From JBBDXI01 sp040902425 (GTDB taxonomy: Bacteria > Planctomycetota > Phycisphaerae > Phycisphaerales > UBA1924): DNA of 64,000 bases. Shown here piece by piece: positions 27,406 through 34,539 of the stretch (position 1 is the first letter of the stretch; every line of letters begins with the position of its first letter). The notes beneath the pieces are model-generated. The model had not been told where the DNA came from. It saw only the letters and a list, made by a program, of their open reading frames with translations, and did no database searches. The stretch covers positions 1-64,000 of the forward strand of contig JBBDXI010000077.1 in NCBI GenBank assembly GCA_040902425.1, in the 5' to 3' direction. Position numbers and translations under genes: made by a program.

Positions 27406-27496
27406 GGCATACGGCATACGGCACACGGCAAACGGGCGGGGACCAGGCTGACCCGCCTGCCGCTTGCCTTATGCCGCTTGCCGCTTGCCGCTTGCC
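27406..27496. repeat. Inverted pair of heptamer arrays (GGCATAC / GCCGCTT)
   Basis: The left array has four heptamers (GGCATAC twice, GGCACAC, GGCAAAC) and the right array five and a half (GCCGCTT, GCCTTAT, then GCCGCTT three times). The right units are inverse forms of GGCAAGC, close to the left units, and the apex has a GGGCGGG/CCCGCC stem. This is the same architecture as the octamer array at 15 kb but with another unit. It lies between tRNA-Ser and the coiled-coil gene. Confidence 0.85.
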
Positions 27497-27568
27497 GATC
27501 CAACAAGAAGAGCCGGCGCGACTCGTCGGCCACGCCGGCCCCCAAGGAGATTCAGGTTGGTGTGGCGC

Positions 27569-27865
27569 TCAGTCGCCCCCGGCCTCGCCCTCCTGCTCGG
27601 CCCCGCGCCCGTGCTGGCGGTCCAGGAGCCGGCGGAGGTACTGGTTCTCGCGCCGGGTCGCCTCGAGGTCGAAGACGAGGTACTTCACGGAGAGCCTGAG
27701 GTAGTCCAGCGACTCCTGCAGCTCGCCGATCGTCCGGCGCATCTTGTCGTGGCGGGCCCGGGTCTCCTCGGCCAGCTGCGCCAACTCGCCCTGGTCGGCC
27801 TCGGGCAGGCTGGTGATCTGGCCCATCAGCTCCCCCAGCCGCTGGTCGAACTCCTGCTCGTTCAT
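27569..27865 (-). CDS. Small coiled-coil protein, unknown function
   Basis: A 98-residue protein, hydrophilic and almost wholly helical, with heptad-like patterning (FDQRLGELMGQITSLPEADQGELAQLAEETRARHDKMRR, divided around residue 20) and a C-terminal VFDLEATRRENQYLRRLLDR helix that looks like a leucine-zipper-type dimer interface. I do not recognise a family with a known role. The ATG at 27865 follows GGGAGAG. The open frame upstream of it is low-complexity and is left out. It is monocistronic by position. Confidence 0.7.
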   Translation of the reverse strand: MNEQEFDQRLGELMGQITSLPEADQGELAQLAEETRARHDKMRRTIGELQESLDYLRLSVKYLVFDLEATRRENQYLRRLLDRQHGRGAEQEGEAGGD

Positions 27866-28099
27866 CGCTCTCTCCCTGTTCTGGTGAATGGTGGCGGCGG
27901 CGCCGGCCGGGGCCCGCGTCGCGTCATCGGGAAGAGATACAACCCGCGGGCCAAGTCGCCCCCGGGGCGCCCCGGTTCCGGGGCCCCATAAGAACCTGTC
28001 CAGAGCCCGCGGCCCCGCGGCGGCCGTGCGCGCAGGAGCCCGTTCCGTCAAGACGGGGTTCCCTCCCCGGGGTCAGTCTGTAGGGCCTGCGGCCCGCCA

Positions 28100-28708
28100 T
28101 CAACGGCCGATGTCCACCCGCCTCAACGCCTGCCGGACCTCGGGCTTGGCCGCGGCGAGGGTCTGGGCGAGGGCCGCCGGCTCGGCCTTGCGCATCTCGA
28201 ACGCGAGCTTCTTGAGGTGGGCGTCGAGGTTGGCCCGGAAACGGTCGAACTGTCGCTCGAGCTCGTGGCGGCTGAACTTCGAGAGCGGGTCCTTGAGCCC
28301 GGTCTGCGCGGCGGCCCAGTCCAGGAGCGACCCGCCGCCGGAGGTGAACCGGTAGAGGTTGAGCGTGGCCTCGAGGCGGGCGCGCCGGGTCTTGAAGGGG
28401 TCGGTCGCGTCCTCGGGGATGGCCTGGAGTTTCTCGTCCCAGTTGACCGCCGAGGCGGAGAGGGGGTCGTTCTCGGGGTCCCCGTTGTCGGTCGGCTGGG
28501 CCACGCGTGGCATCTCCTCTCCGGGCCTCAGGTCGGCGTAGGCGGTCGAGATCGTCTTGACACCCGCGCGGTCGAAGCGGATGGTCAATCGCTGGCAGCG
28601 GGCGCCGTTCTGCACCACCGACTCGGCGGTGCGGACCTCGCCGAGCCCCCACTCCGGACGCCCGCCGTGCACGAGGCGGTCGCCGCGCTTCCATTCACGG
28701 AGGGCCAT
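28100..28708 (-). CDS. DUF3553-like protein
   Basis: A 202-residue protein. The N-terminus (WKRGDRLVHGGRPEWGLGEV) fits the DUF3553 module, a small SH3-like domain also seen at the end of some UvrD/Rep helicases, where it contacts RNA polymerase. The remaining part is helical and charged with no family recognised (FSRHELERQFDRFRANLDAHLKKLAFEM and similar). The ATG at 28708 is chosen to start at the module; a GTG/ATG 25 codons upstream adds a non-conserved stretch. No ribosome site is evident. Association with transcription is possible but unproven. Confidence 0.65.
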   Translation of the reverse strand: MALREWKRGDRLVHGGRPEWGLGEVRTAESVVQNGARCQRLTIRFDRAGVKTISTAYADLRPGEEMPRVAQPTDNGDPENDPLSASAVNWDEKLQAIPEDATDPFKTRRARLEATLNLYRFTSGGGSLLDWAAAQTGLKDPLSKFSRHELERQFDRFRANLDAHLKKLAFEMRKAEPAALAQTLAAAKPEVRQALRRVDIGR

Positions 28709-28936
28709 TGGCGGCGTTTCCGGTTCACCCAGGCCCGGTACCCCCTCGCTCGCGTGCCACCACGCCGGGCGCGGACACGGCACCAGATGTGTCGGGTGGC
28801 CCGATCGGGGCCTGATGACCTAGTATAGCGGCCCACCGGCGGCACGGCGTTGGGGCGCCGCTCGGTATGCACCATCCTCGCAGGCGCTCCCCGGCTCCCC
28901 CCGCGGCCTTGGGTGCGCCCCCGGACACACCACGAG

Positions 28937-29191
28937 ATGATCGAAGCGCTCAAAAGCGACAGGATCGTTGAGAAGGTCGGCGGCCGCTTTAAGCTGTGCG
29001 CGCTGATCCAGCGCCGGCTGGTGCAGCTCATGGAGGGCGCCCGCCCGCTGGTGGAGCGGCACGGGCGCTCGGACCTGGAGCTCGTGATCGACGAGATCCT
29101 CCAGGACAAGATCACCGTCGAGTTCATCGCCAGCGACCCCGCGGCGCTCCCCTCCGGGAGCACGCGCGATCAGGCGGCGATGCTGAGCTGA
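28937..29191 (+). CDS. rpoZ: RNA polymerase omega subunit-like protein
   Basis: An 84-residue protein with an omega-like core: DRIVEKVGGRFKLCALIQRRLVQLMEGARPLVE corresponds to the omega N-terminal helices (VGNRFxLVxxAxxRARQLxxG in typical forms). The context supports it strongly: the next gene, 25 bases downstream, is the coaC flavoprotein, and rpoZ-coaBC is a widespread order. The ATG at 28937 starts at the conserved part; the upstream frame is not protein-like. Omega helps assemble and fold the beta-prime subunit. The usual preceding gmk gene is absent. Confidence 0.8.
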   Translation: MIEALKSDRIVEKVGGRFKLCALIQRRLVQLMEGARPLVERHGRSDLELVIDEILQDKITVEFIASDPAALPSGSTRDQAAMLS

Positions 29192-29216
29192 CGCGGGGGA
29201 GGCGCCGGGAGCCCGG

Positions 29217-29858
29217 ATGACCACGCCCCCGCCCCCCATCACCGGCCCCCCGGCATCCGCCGCGAGCGCCGGGGGCCATGCGCCCGCGTTCCGGGGCCGG
29301 AGGATCCTCGTCGGCCTCACGGGCGGGATCGCGGCGTACAAGACGGCGATGGTGGTCAGCCGCCTATCGCAGGCGGGGGCCGAGGTCACGGTCGCGATGA
29401 CCGAGGGGGCCACGCGGTTCATCACGCCCCTGACCTTGCAGGCCCTTTCCGGCCGCCCGGTGTACACGGGAGTGTGGGAGCACATCGAGTCTCAGGACCC
29501 CCAGCACATCGCCCTGGCGACACGGGCGGACCTGGCGATCGTCGCCCCGTGCAGCATGGACTGCCTCGCCCGCCTGGCGACGGGGCGCGCGGATGATGTG
29601 GTGACGCTGATCCTGGCGGCCGTTGACCGCCGGCGCACCCCCGTGCTCCTGGCCCCGGCGATGAACAGCGTGATGTGGTCGCAGCCGGCGACGCAGCGGA
29701 ACCTCGGGACGCTTCGGGAGGATGGGTTCCAGTTCGTCGGGCCCGACGAGGGGTGGCAGGCCTGCCGCACCGTGGGGGTGGGGCGGATGGCCGAGCCGGA
29801 GGCGATCCTCGCCCGGGCTTCCGCGCTGCTGGCCTCCCCGGTATCTTCACGGCCCTGA
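29217..29858 (+). CDS. coaC: Phosphopantothenoylcysteine decarboxylase (CoaC flavoprotein)
   Basis: A 213-residue HFCD-family flavoprotein that decarboxylates phosphopantothenoylcysteine to phosphopantetheine in coenzyme A synthesis. Key features: ILVGLTGGIAAYKTAMVVSRL (FMN-binding start), the catalytic His in HIALATRADLAIVAP, the PAMNSVMW motif of the flavin site, and the active-site Cys in GWQACRTVGVGRMAEP. It ends where the CoaB synthetase part of bifunctional CoaBC would begin, so it is a stand-alone CoaC; coaB is not in the window. A short Pro-rich N-terminus (about 25 residues) precedes the domain. Confidence 0.9.
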   Translation: MTTPPPPITGPPASAASAGGHAPAFRGRRILVGLTGGIAAYKTAMVVSRLSQAGAEVTVAMTEGATRFITPLTLQALSGRPVYTGVWEHIESQDPQHIALATRADLAIVAPCSMDCLARLATGRADDVVTLILAAVDRRRTPVLLAPAMNSVMWSQPATQRNLGTLREDGFQFVGPDEGWQACRTVGVGRMAEPEAILARASALLASPVSSRP

Positions 29859-29910
29859 GGCGACCCCGCCGGCCCAGAGGGCCCTACGGCGATCGCCGGA
29901 GGGAGCCCTC

Positions 29911-31767
29911 ATGGCCGCACCCACATCGTCGCCCACCCCCGGCCGCGGACTGCTCGGGCTGATCGAGCGCCTCGGGAACCTGCTGCCCGACCCGGTCTTC
30001 CTGTTCATCGGGGCGACGGTGCTGGTAGTGGTTCTTTCTGCGCTGGGGTCGGCGATGGGGTGGAGCGTGCAGCCGGTGCGCCCGCGGGTGGCGATGGAGA
30101 TGGTGGTGTCGGCCAGCGGCGAACCGTCGCAGCAACCGAGGGTGGACAGCGCCGGCCGCCCGGTGATCGAGCTGGTGGATGCGGGGGCCCCCATCCGGCC
30201 GCGGAGCCTCGCGACTTCGGACGGCGTCTACTGGCTCATCGCCAACCTGGTGCGGAACTTCATCACGTTCGCGCCCCTGGGCGTGGTGCTGGTCAGCATG
30301 ATCGGGATCGGGGTGGCGGAGAAAACGGGGCTGTTCGGGGCGGCGATGCGGTACCTGGCGACCATCGTGCCAAGGGCGGCCCTCACACCCACCGTGGTGT
30401 TCCTCGGGATCATGTCGAACACCGCCAGCGATGCGGGGTACATCATCCTGCCGCCCCTGGCGGCGGCGCTGTACGCGGCGTACGGGCGTTCGCCCCTGGC
30501 GGGGATCGCGGCGGCGTTCGCGGGTGTCTCGGGCGGCTTCTCGGCGAACCTGCTGATCGCGTCGACCGACGCGCTGGTCGCCCCGCTGACGGAGCGCGGG
30601 GCCCGGGTGCTGGAGCCGACGTACACGGTGCTGGCGACGTGCAACTGGTACTTCCTGATCGGCTCGACGTTCGTGCTGACGCTCGTCGGCTGGTTCATCA
30701 CCGACCGGATCGTCGAGCCCCGGCTGGCGGGGCAGGCCGACGCTGATGCGTCGCTCGCGCCGGAGCCGGGCGGGCTCTCGGCGAAGGAAGTCCGCGGCCT
30801 GAAGGCGGCGCTGGTGGGTGTGGTCATCGCGGTGGGCCTCATCGTGGCGATGCTGCGGATCCCCGGGGCGCCGCTGCACGGGCCGATGCCCGCCCCCGTG
30901 CGCCCGAACGAGGCGGTCTCGCTGGCATTCCCGGCCCCCGAGGGCGACTTCACGCCGACGGGCGAGCCGGCGCGGGGCCAGCGGGCGGTTCCGGGGCGGC
31001 TGTTGGTCAAGAAGGATGTGGTCCTGGAGGCCGCGGCGCCCGACGGGACCCGCGGCACCTTCAGCGTGGGCGGCCCCGGCGAGCTGCCCGGGGTGCTCAA
31101 CCCGCCGCCGGCCTCGCAGCCGCGCTGGTCGCAGGCGATCGTGCCGTTCATCCTGATCGGCTTCCTGATCCCGGGCCTGGTCTACGGGATCGTCACGGGG
31201 GCGATCCGCCGGCCCGCGGATGTGACCAGGGCGTTCATCCACTCGATGTCGAGCATGGCGCCGATCATCGCGATGGCGTTCTTCGCGGCCCAGTTCATCG
31301 AGTGCTTCAAGTTCTCGCACCTCGATGCGATGCTGGCGAACGCGGGGGGGAAGGGCCTGGTCGCCTCGGGGCTGCCCCGCCCGCTGATGCTGGTGGGCGT
31401 TGTTCTACTCGTGATGGTCGTGAACATCCTGATGTCGTCGATGAGCGCCAAGTGGACGGCCCTGGCGCCGATCCTCGTGCCGATGCTGATGATGGCGGGC
31501 GTCTCGCCGGAGCTGACGCAGGCGGCGTACCGCGTGGGCGACTCGGTGACCAATCCCATCACGCCGCTCAACGCCTACATCATCGTGATCCTGGCGGTGG
31601 TGCAGCGGTACCGGAAGGAGGCGGGGATCGGGAACCTGATCGCGATGATGATCCCGTACTCGGCGGGGTTCTTTGTCATGTGGGTCCTCTTCCTGCTCGG
31701 CTGGGTGGCCCTGGGCCTCCCCCTGGGGCCGGGGGCACCGCTGTGGTACGCCCCGGGGGCGCACTGA
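29911..31767 (+). CDS. AbgT-family transporter
   Basis: A 618-residue membrane protein of the AbgT family (p-aminobenzoyl-glutamate uptake or, in some members, sulfonamide/PABA export). It has about eleven membrane spans. Family blocks are LGNLLPDPVFLFIG, TFAPLGVVLVSMIGIGVAEKTGL, the SNTASDAGYIILPPL hairpin, SGGFSANLLIASTDAL and VGDSVTNPITPLNAY. A soluble loop of about 120 residues sits near the middle (roughly residues 320-420), longer than usual. GGAGGGAG precedes the ATG at 29911. It is likely co-transcribed with coaC only by proximity (52 bases); substrate unknown. Confidence 0.85.
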   Translation: MAAPTSSPTPGRGLLGLIERLGNLLPDPVFLFIGATVLVVVLSALGSAMGWSVQPVRPRVAMEMVVSASGEPSQQPRVDSAGRPVIELVDAGAPIRPRSLATSDGVYWLIANLVRNFITFAPLGVVLVSMIGIGVAEKTGLFGAAMRYLATIVPRAALTPTVVFLGIMSNTASDAGYIILPPLAAALYAAYGRSPLAGIAAAFAGVSGGFSANLLIASTDALVAPLTERGARVLEPTYTVLATCNWYFLIGSTFVLTLVGWFITDRIVEPRLAGQADADASLAPEPGGLSAKEVRGLKAALVGVVIAVGLIVAMLRIPGAPLHGPMPAPVRPNEAVSLAFPAPEGDFTPTGEPARGQRAVPGRLLVKKDVVLEAAAPDGTRGTFSVGGPGELPGVLNPPPASQPRWSQAIVPFILIGFLIPGLVYGIVTGAIRRPADVTRAFIHSMSSMAPIIAMAFFAAQFIECFKFSHLDAMLANAGGKGLVASGLPRPLMLVGVVLLVMVVNILMSSMSAKWTALAPILVPMLMMAGVSPELTQAAYRVGDSVTNPITPLNAYIIVILAVVQRYRKEAGIGNLIAMMIPYSAGFFVMWVLFLLGWVALGLPLGPGAPLWYAPGAH

Positions 31768-31873
31768 CCGCCGCTCCAGGGAGACCCCGGTTGATTCCGG
31801 CCCCCCGCGGCTCAACGATTGACGCCCAGCGGCTCAGCGGACCGCCCCAGGCCCCGCGGCCACGGACCCACCC

Positions 31874-31961
31874 GGAGAGGTGCCAGAGCGGCTGAATGGG
31901 CTGGTCTCGAAAACCAGTAACGGGCTTGTCTCGTTCGGGGGTTCGAATCCCCCCCTCTCCG
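31874..31961 (+). tRNA. tRNA-Ser(CGA)
   Basis: The acceptor is GGAGAGG/CCTCTCC with discriminator G. The anticodon arm CTGGT-CTCGAAA-ACCAG gives CGA. The long variable arm is around TAACGGGCTTGTCTCGTT and the T arm is GGGGGTTCGAATCCCC. Plus strand; no CCA encoded. Confidence 0.95.
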
Positions 31962-32027
31962 CTTCCCGGTTCATTGTGGACTCCCCCGCCTTCAAGCACG
32001 CCTGCGGGCCGGAGCGGGGGCCAACTC

Positions 32028-32456
32028 TCAGGTCTTTCCGGGGGCTTGCCGGATGGTGCCGGGCTTGCACGCCACCTCGCGGACGACGACCTTGCCCTGC
32101 GTCACCTCGAACTCCGCGGTGACCACCATGGGCGGCTCGGGGGTCCGCGCGCTGGGCTTGCGGCGGATCGGGCCGATACCCCAGAGGATCCACTCCACGT
32201 TGACGCCGTACTCGCGGCAGAACGTCGCGAGGAAGTGGACGCCGACGCGGCCGCGCATGAGGTAGCGCCGGATTGTCTCGGGGTGGCGCCCCGTTCGTTC
32301 GGCGATCTCGCGGGGGACGAGGCCGTCGGCGGCCTGGCGGAGGCGTCCGATGATCTTCTCGTAGAGGGCCTTCTCGTCCTCCTGGACACGGGCGCGCCGG
32401 TGCGGGCCATGGTCGGCGGCGTGCTGATCCCCGTGGGACGGTCCGTGGGCGTTCAC
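32028..32456 (-). CDS. Helix-turn-helix (CI-repressor-like) regulator
   Basis: A 142-residue protein with an N-terminal HTH: EKIIGRLRQAADGLVPREIAERTGRHPETIRRYLMRGRVG, then FLATFCREYGVNVEWILWGIGP, which matches the end of CI-repressor-type HTH domains (the 'WLLxGxGP' signature). The C-terminal 55 residues form a short beta-rich unit (MVVTAEFEVTQGKVVVREVA) of unknown function. The GTG at 32456 is the only plausible start after a His-rich leader; no ribosome site is clear. It lies just downstream of tRNA-Ser on the opposite strand and may be autonomous. Targets are unknown. Confidence 0.7.
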   Translation of the reverse strand: MNAHGPSHGDQHAADHGPHRRARVQEDEKALYEKIIGRLRQAADGLVPREIAERTGRHPETIRRYLMRGRVGVHFLATFCREYGVNVEWILWGIGPIRRKPSARTPEPPMVVTAEFEVTQGKVVVREVACKPGTIRQAPGKT

Positions 32457-32532
32457 ATCACCAGTGATGACGCTCGGGGGGTCGGTGTGAGCGGAGCGGA
32501 GAATAATTCTGTGTGTCCTGTGCGTGGGTTGG

Positions 32533-33306
32533 TTAGGACCGCGGGTGGGGCGGCGAGAGGCCGGGGGCGGGCTCGGGGCGCCAGGTTGCGACCTGGTGGC
32601 GGTCGAGGAGGGCGGGCTCGGGCAGCGTCGGCCCCACCCGCTGGGGGTCGAGGTAGCCGCTCTGCACCAGCAGCCAGAGGGCGTCGGCGGGCCCTGGGCC
32701 GATCGGGATGACCAGGGCGTCGGGGATGGCGGCGAGCTCGCCCGCCAGCGCATCGGTGATGAAGGCCCGGATCAGCGGGGAACGGAGGACAGAGGGGTCG
32801 CGCCCGCGGTAGTCGACGAGGCGTGACCCGCGGCCCCGGACGAAGACGGGGTACCGGGCCACCCACGTCCAGTGGAGGAGGCGCGAGCGGGGGTCGAAGA
32901 GGGGCTCGGACCAGCGGAGGCCGCAGCGGGCGGCGATGCCGGCGCGGTCGAGCAGCTCGCAGAGCCGCTGGCGGATGGGCCCGGTGGGGAGGGTGGCGAG
33001 CCGCCCCCGCCGCAGGACGTCGGCGGGGTCCCGGGCGTGGCCGGCGGCGAGCGCTGCGCGGAAGGCGGACTCCATCTCGTGCCACCCTGGTGCGGCCCCG
33101 AGGAGCACGACGCGGGCGGCGCGGTTGACCCACTCCAAGGGGGCGTAGAAGGCTTCGAGGGGGCCGCAGGAGCAGAGGTGGAAGTCCGGGGTGAGGAGGT
33201 GGGATCGCTCAAGCCCGGCCCGGGGAAGGGCCGCGATGGGGTCGCGGAACGTCGAGAGCCGCCAGCCTCGTTCCAGCACAGAGATTCCCCTGGTCAGGAT
33301 GAACAC
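32533..33306 (-). CDS. Conserved-looking protein, possibly UDG-superfamily-like
   Basis: A 257-residue protein. VVLLGAAPGWHEMESAFRAAL near residue 65 resembles the glycine-containing entry motif of uracil-DNA-glycosylase-like proteins, and the later LLHWTWVARYPVFVRGRGSRLVDYRG fits a family in which this block follows the first motif. The usual C-terminal His-Pro-Ser-type motif of UDG proteins is not visible, so activity is doubtful. The start is GTG at 33306 or, nine codons later, GTG at 33279. I give the fold assignment low certainty and cannot name a substrate. Confidence 0.45.
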   Translation of the reverse strand: MFILTRGISVLERGWRLSTFRDPIAALPRAGLERSHLLTPDFHLCSCGPLEAFYAPLEWVNRAARVVLLGAAPGWHEMESAFRAALAAGHARDPADVLRRGRLATLPTGPIRQRLCELLDRAGIAARCGLRWSEPLFDPRSRLLHWTWVARYPVFVRGRGSRLVDYRGRDPSVLRSPLIRAFITDALAGELAAIPDALVIPIGPGPADALWLLVQSGYLDPQRVGPTLPEPALLDRHQVATWRPEPAPGLSPPHPRS

Positions 33307-33367
33307 AAGCGAACGTGAGAACGGGGAAGGGGAAGACCGCTCACCCTGCCCCGCCGTCGAACGGGCC

Positions 33368-33832
33368 TCAGCCGTCCACCGACGCGCCCTGGAGTTCCAG
33401 CAGCATCTCGTGGAGGGTGTCCGCGAAGGCGCCGAGGCCCTCGACCTCGCAGTCGGCCGGCGCGACGTTGATGTGATCGAGGGTGTCGAGGATCGACGCC
33501 CTGAGCATCGCCCGCTCCTCCGGGCTCATGTCGGGGCGCAGGCCGTTCGCGTAGAAGTCCTCGGCGATGGCGGCCATCGTCTCTTCGAGGCTGGGTCCGT
33601 CGACCCCGACCGGTTCGACCGCCAGGATGCGCTTGATGAGTTCGAGATACCACGCGTAGTCCTCGTACCAGTCAGCCCCGACAGCGGCGGCGACGGCGGG
33701 GGCACGGCCCGGCGCTGCGGCCGCGGCGGGTAACGGCAGGAGAACTGCCCCCGATGCCGCAAGGAGGCCGAAAACAAGGCCGGACCTGACAAGGTTGGAT
33801 GCTGATCGGATTCTGGTACACTGGCTCTTCAC
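33368..33832 (-). CDS. Small exported protein, unknown function
   Basis: A 154-residue protein with a clear signal peptide (about residues 1-41: SGLVFGLLAASGAVLLPL, cleavage near AAAAA). The mature part is acidic and helical, with DWYEDYAWYLELIKRI and EERAMLRASILDTLDHINV, and one Cys. No family is recognised. The GTG at 33832 follows GGGAGG. It is divergent from the ECF sigma factor gene (131 bases between starts), which makes it a possible regulatory target of that sigma factor; this is inference from position only. Confidence 0.65.
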   Translation of the reverse strand: MKSQCTRIRSASNLVRSGLVFGLLAASGAVLLPLPAAAAAPGRAPAVAAAVGADWYEDYAWYLELIKRILAVEPVGVDGPSLEETMAAIAEDFYANGLRPDMSPEERAMLRASILDTLDHINVAPADCEVEGLGAFADTLHEMLLELQGASVDG

Positions 33833-33963
33833 GCTGCCTCCCTTTCTTCAGAAATGCCGGATGCGACTCGCCGCGTGTGCGATCGAGTGCGGGCACGAGA
33901 AGGGACGAGGGGTCAGGGCCGGGTGTGAGCGGGCAGAGAGGTTTTTCTTTGTGGAGGTAAGGG

Positions 33964-34539
33964 ATGAACGGAGTGGCCCCGACCGAGAACCTCGAATCGC
34001 TGCTGGGGCGGGTCCGCGCCGGCGACCGGGATGCAGCGGCGGAGTTCTTTGAGCGGATAGGCCCGCGCCTGCGCCGGCGGGTGAGGACGAAGCTCGGCCG
34101 GGACATGCGCCGGGTGTTCGACTCGCTGGAGATCATGTCGACTGTGGCCCGGCGGCTGGACCGGTTCGTGCTCTCGGGTCGGCTGCGCGCGGAGACCACG
34201 GGTGAGTTCTGGTCGTTCCTGTGCGAGGTGGCGGAGAACGCGGTGAGCGAGAAGGGGCGGCGCTGCCGCACCGCGCGTCGCTCGCGCGCTGTGATGTGGC
34301 GCGGGGCGCTGGACACGGGGGGCGGTCCCGCGGCGGACGACGACCTGGGCGCGCTGGGGGACGCGATCGCGCGCCTGCAAGACCCGATGGACCGCGAGAT
34401 CATCAACCTGTGGCTGGGGGGGCAGCGCCTGGTTCACATCGCCTCGGCGGTGGGCCTCGCGCCCACGGCGGTCCGCAAGCGCTGGCAGAAGATCCGCGAC
34501 CGGTTGCGTGACATCCTCTCCGGGGAGGGCGAGCCGTGA
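33964..34539 (+). CDS. ECF-type sigma factor paired with a Ser/Thr kinase
   Basis: A 191-residue sigma-70 family ECF factor. Region 2 covers about residues 10-95 (LLGRVRAGDRDAAAEFFERI; DMRRVFDSLEIMSTVARRLDRFV), and region 4 includes LQDPMDREIINLWLGGQRLVHIASAVGLAPTAVRKRWQKIRDRL, with the HTH near the end. No anti-sigma gene is present. Instead the stop overlaps the start of a membrane Ser/Thr kinase (GTGA), the planctomycetal ECF-STK arrangement in which phosphorylation is thought to control the sigma factor. GGAGGT lies nine bases before the ATG. Confidence 0.85.
   Translation: MNGVAPTENLESLLGRVRAGDRDAAAEFFERIGPRLRRRVRTKLGRDMRRVFDSLEIMSTVARRLDRFVLSGRLRAETTGEFWSFLCEVAENAVSEKGRRCRTARRSRAVMWRGALDTGGGPAADDDLGALGDAIARLQDPMDREIINLWLGGQRLVHIASAVGLAPTAVRKRWQKIRDRLRDILSGEGEP

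Noticed and set aside
27270..31961. Integrated element between two tRNA-Ser genes
   Set aside because: Genes between them are housekeeping (rpoZ, coaC, transporter); no integrase or attachment duplicates; the shared 3' tRNA sequence is normal for serine tRNAs.
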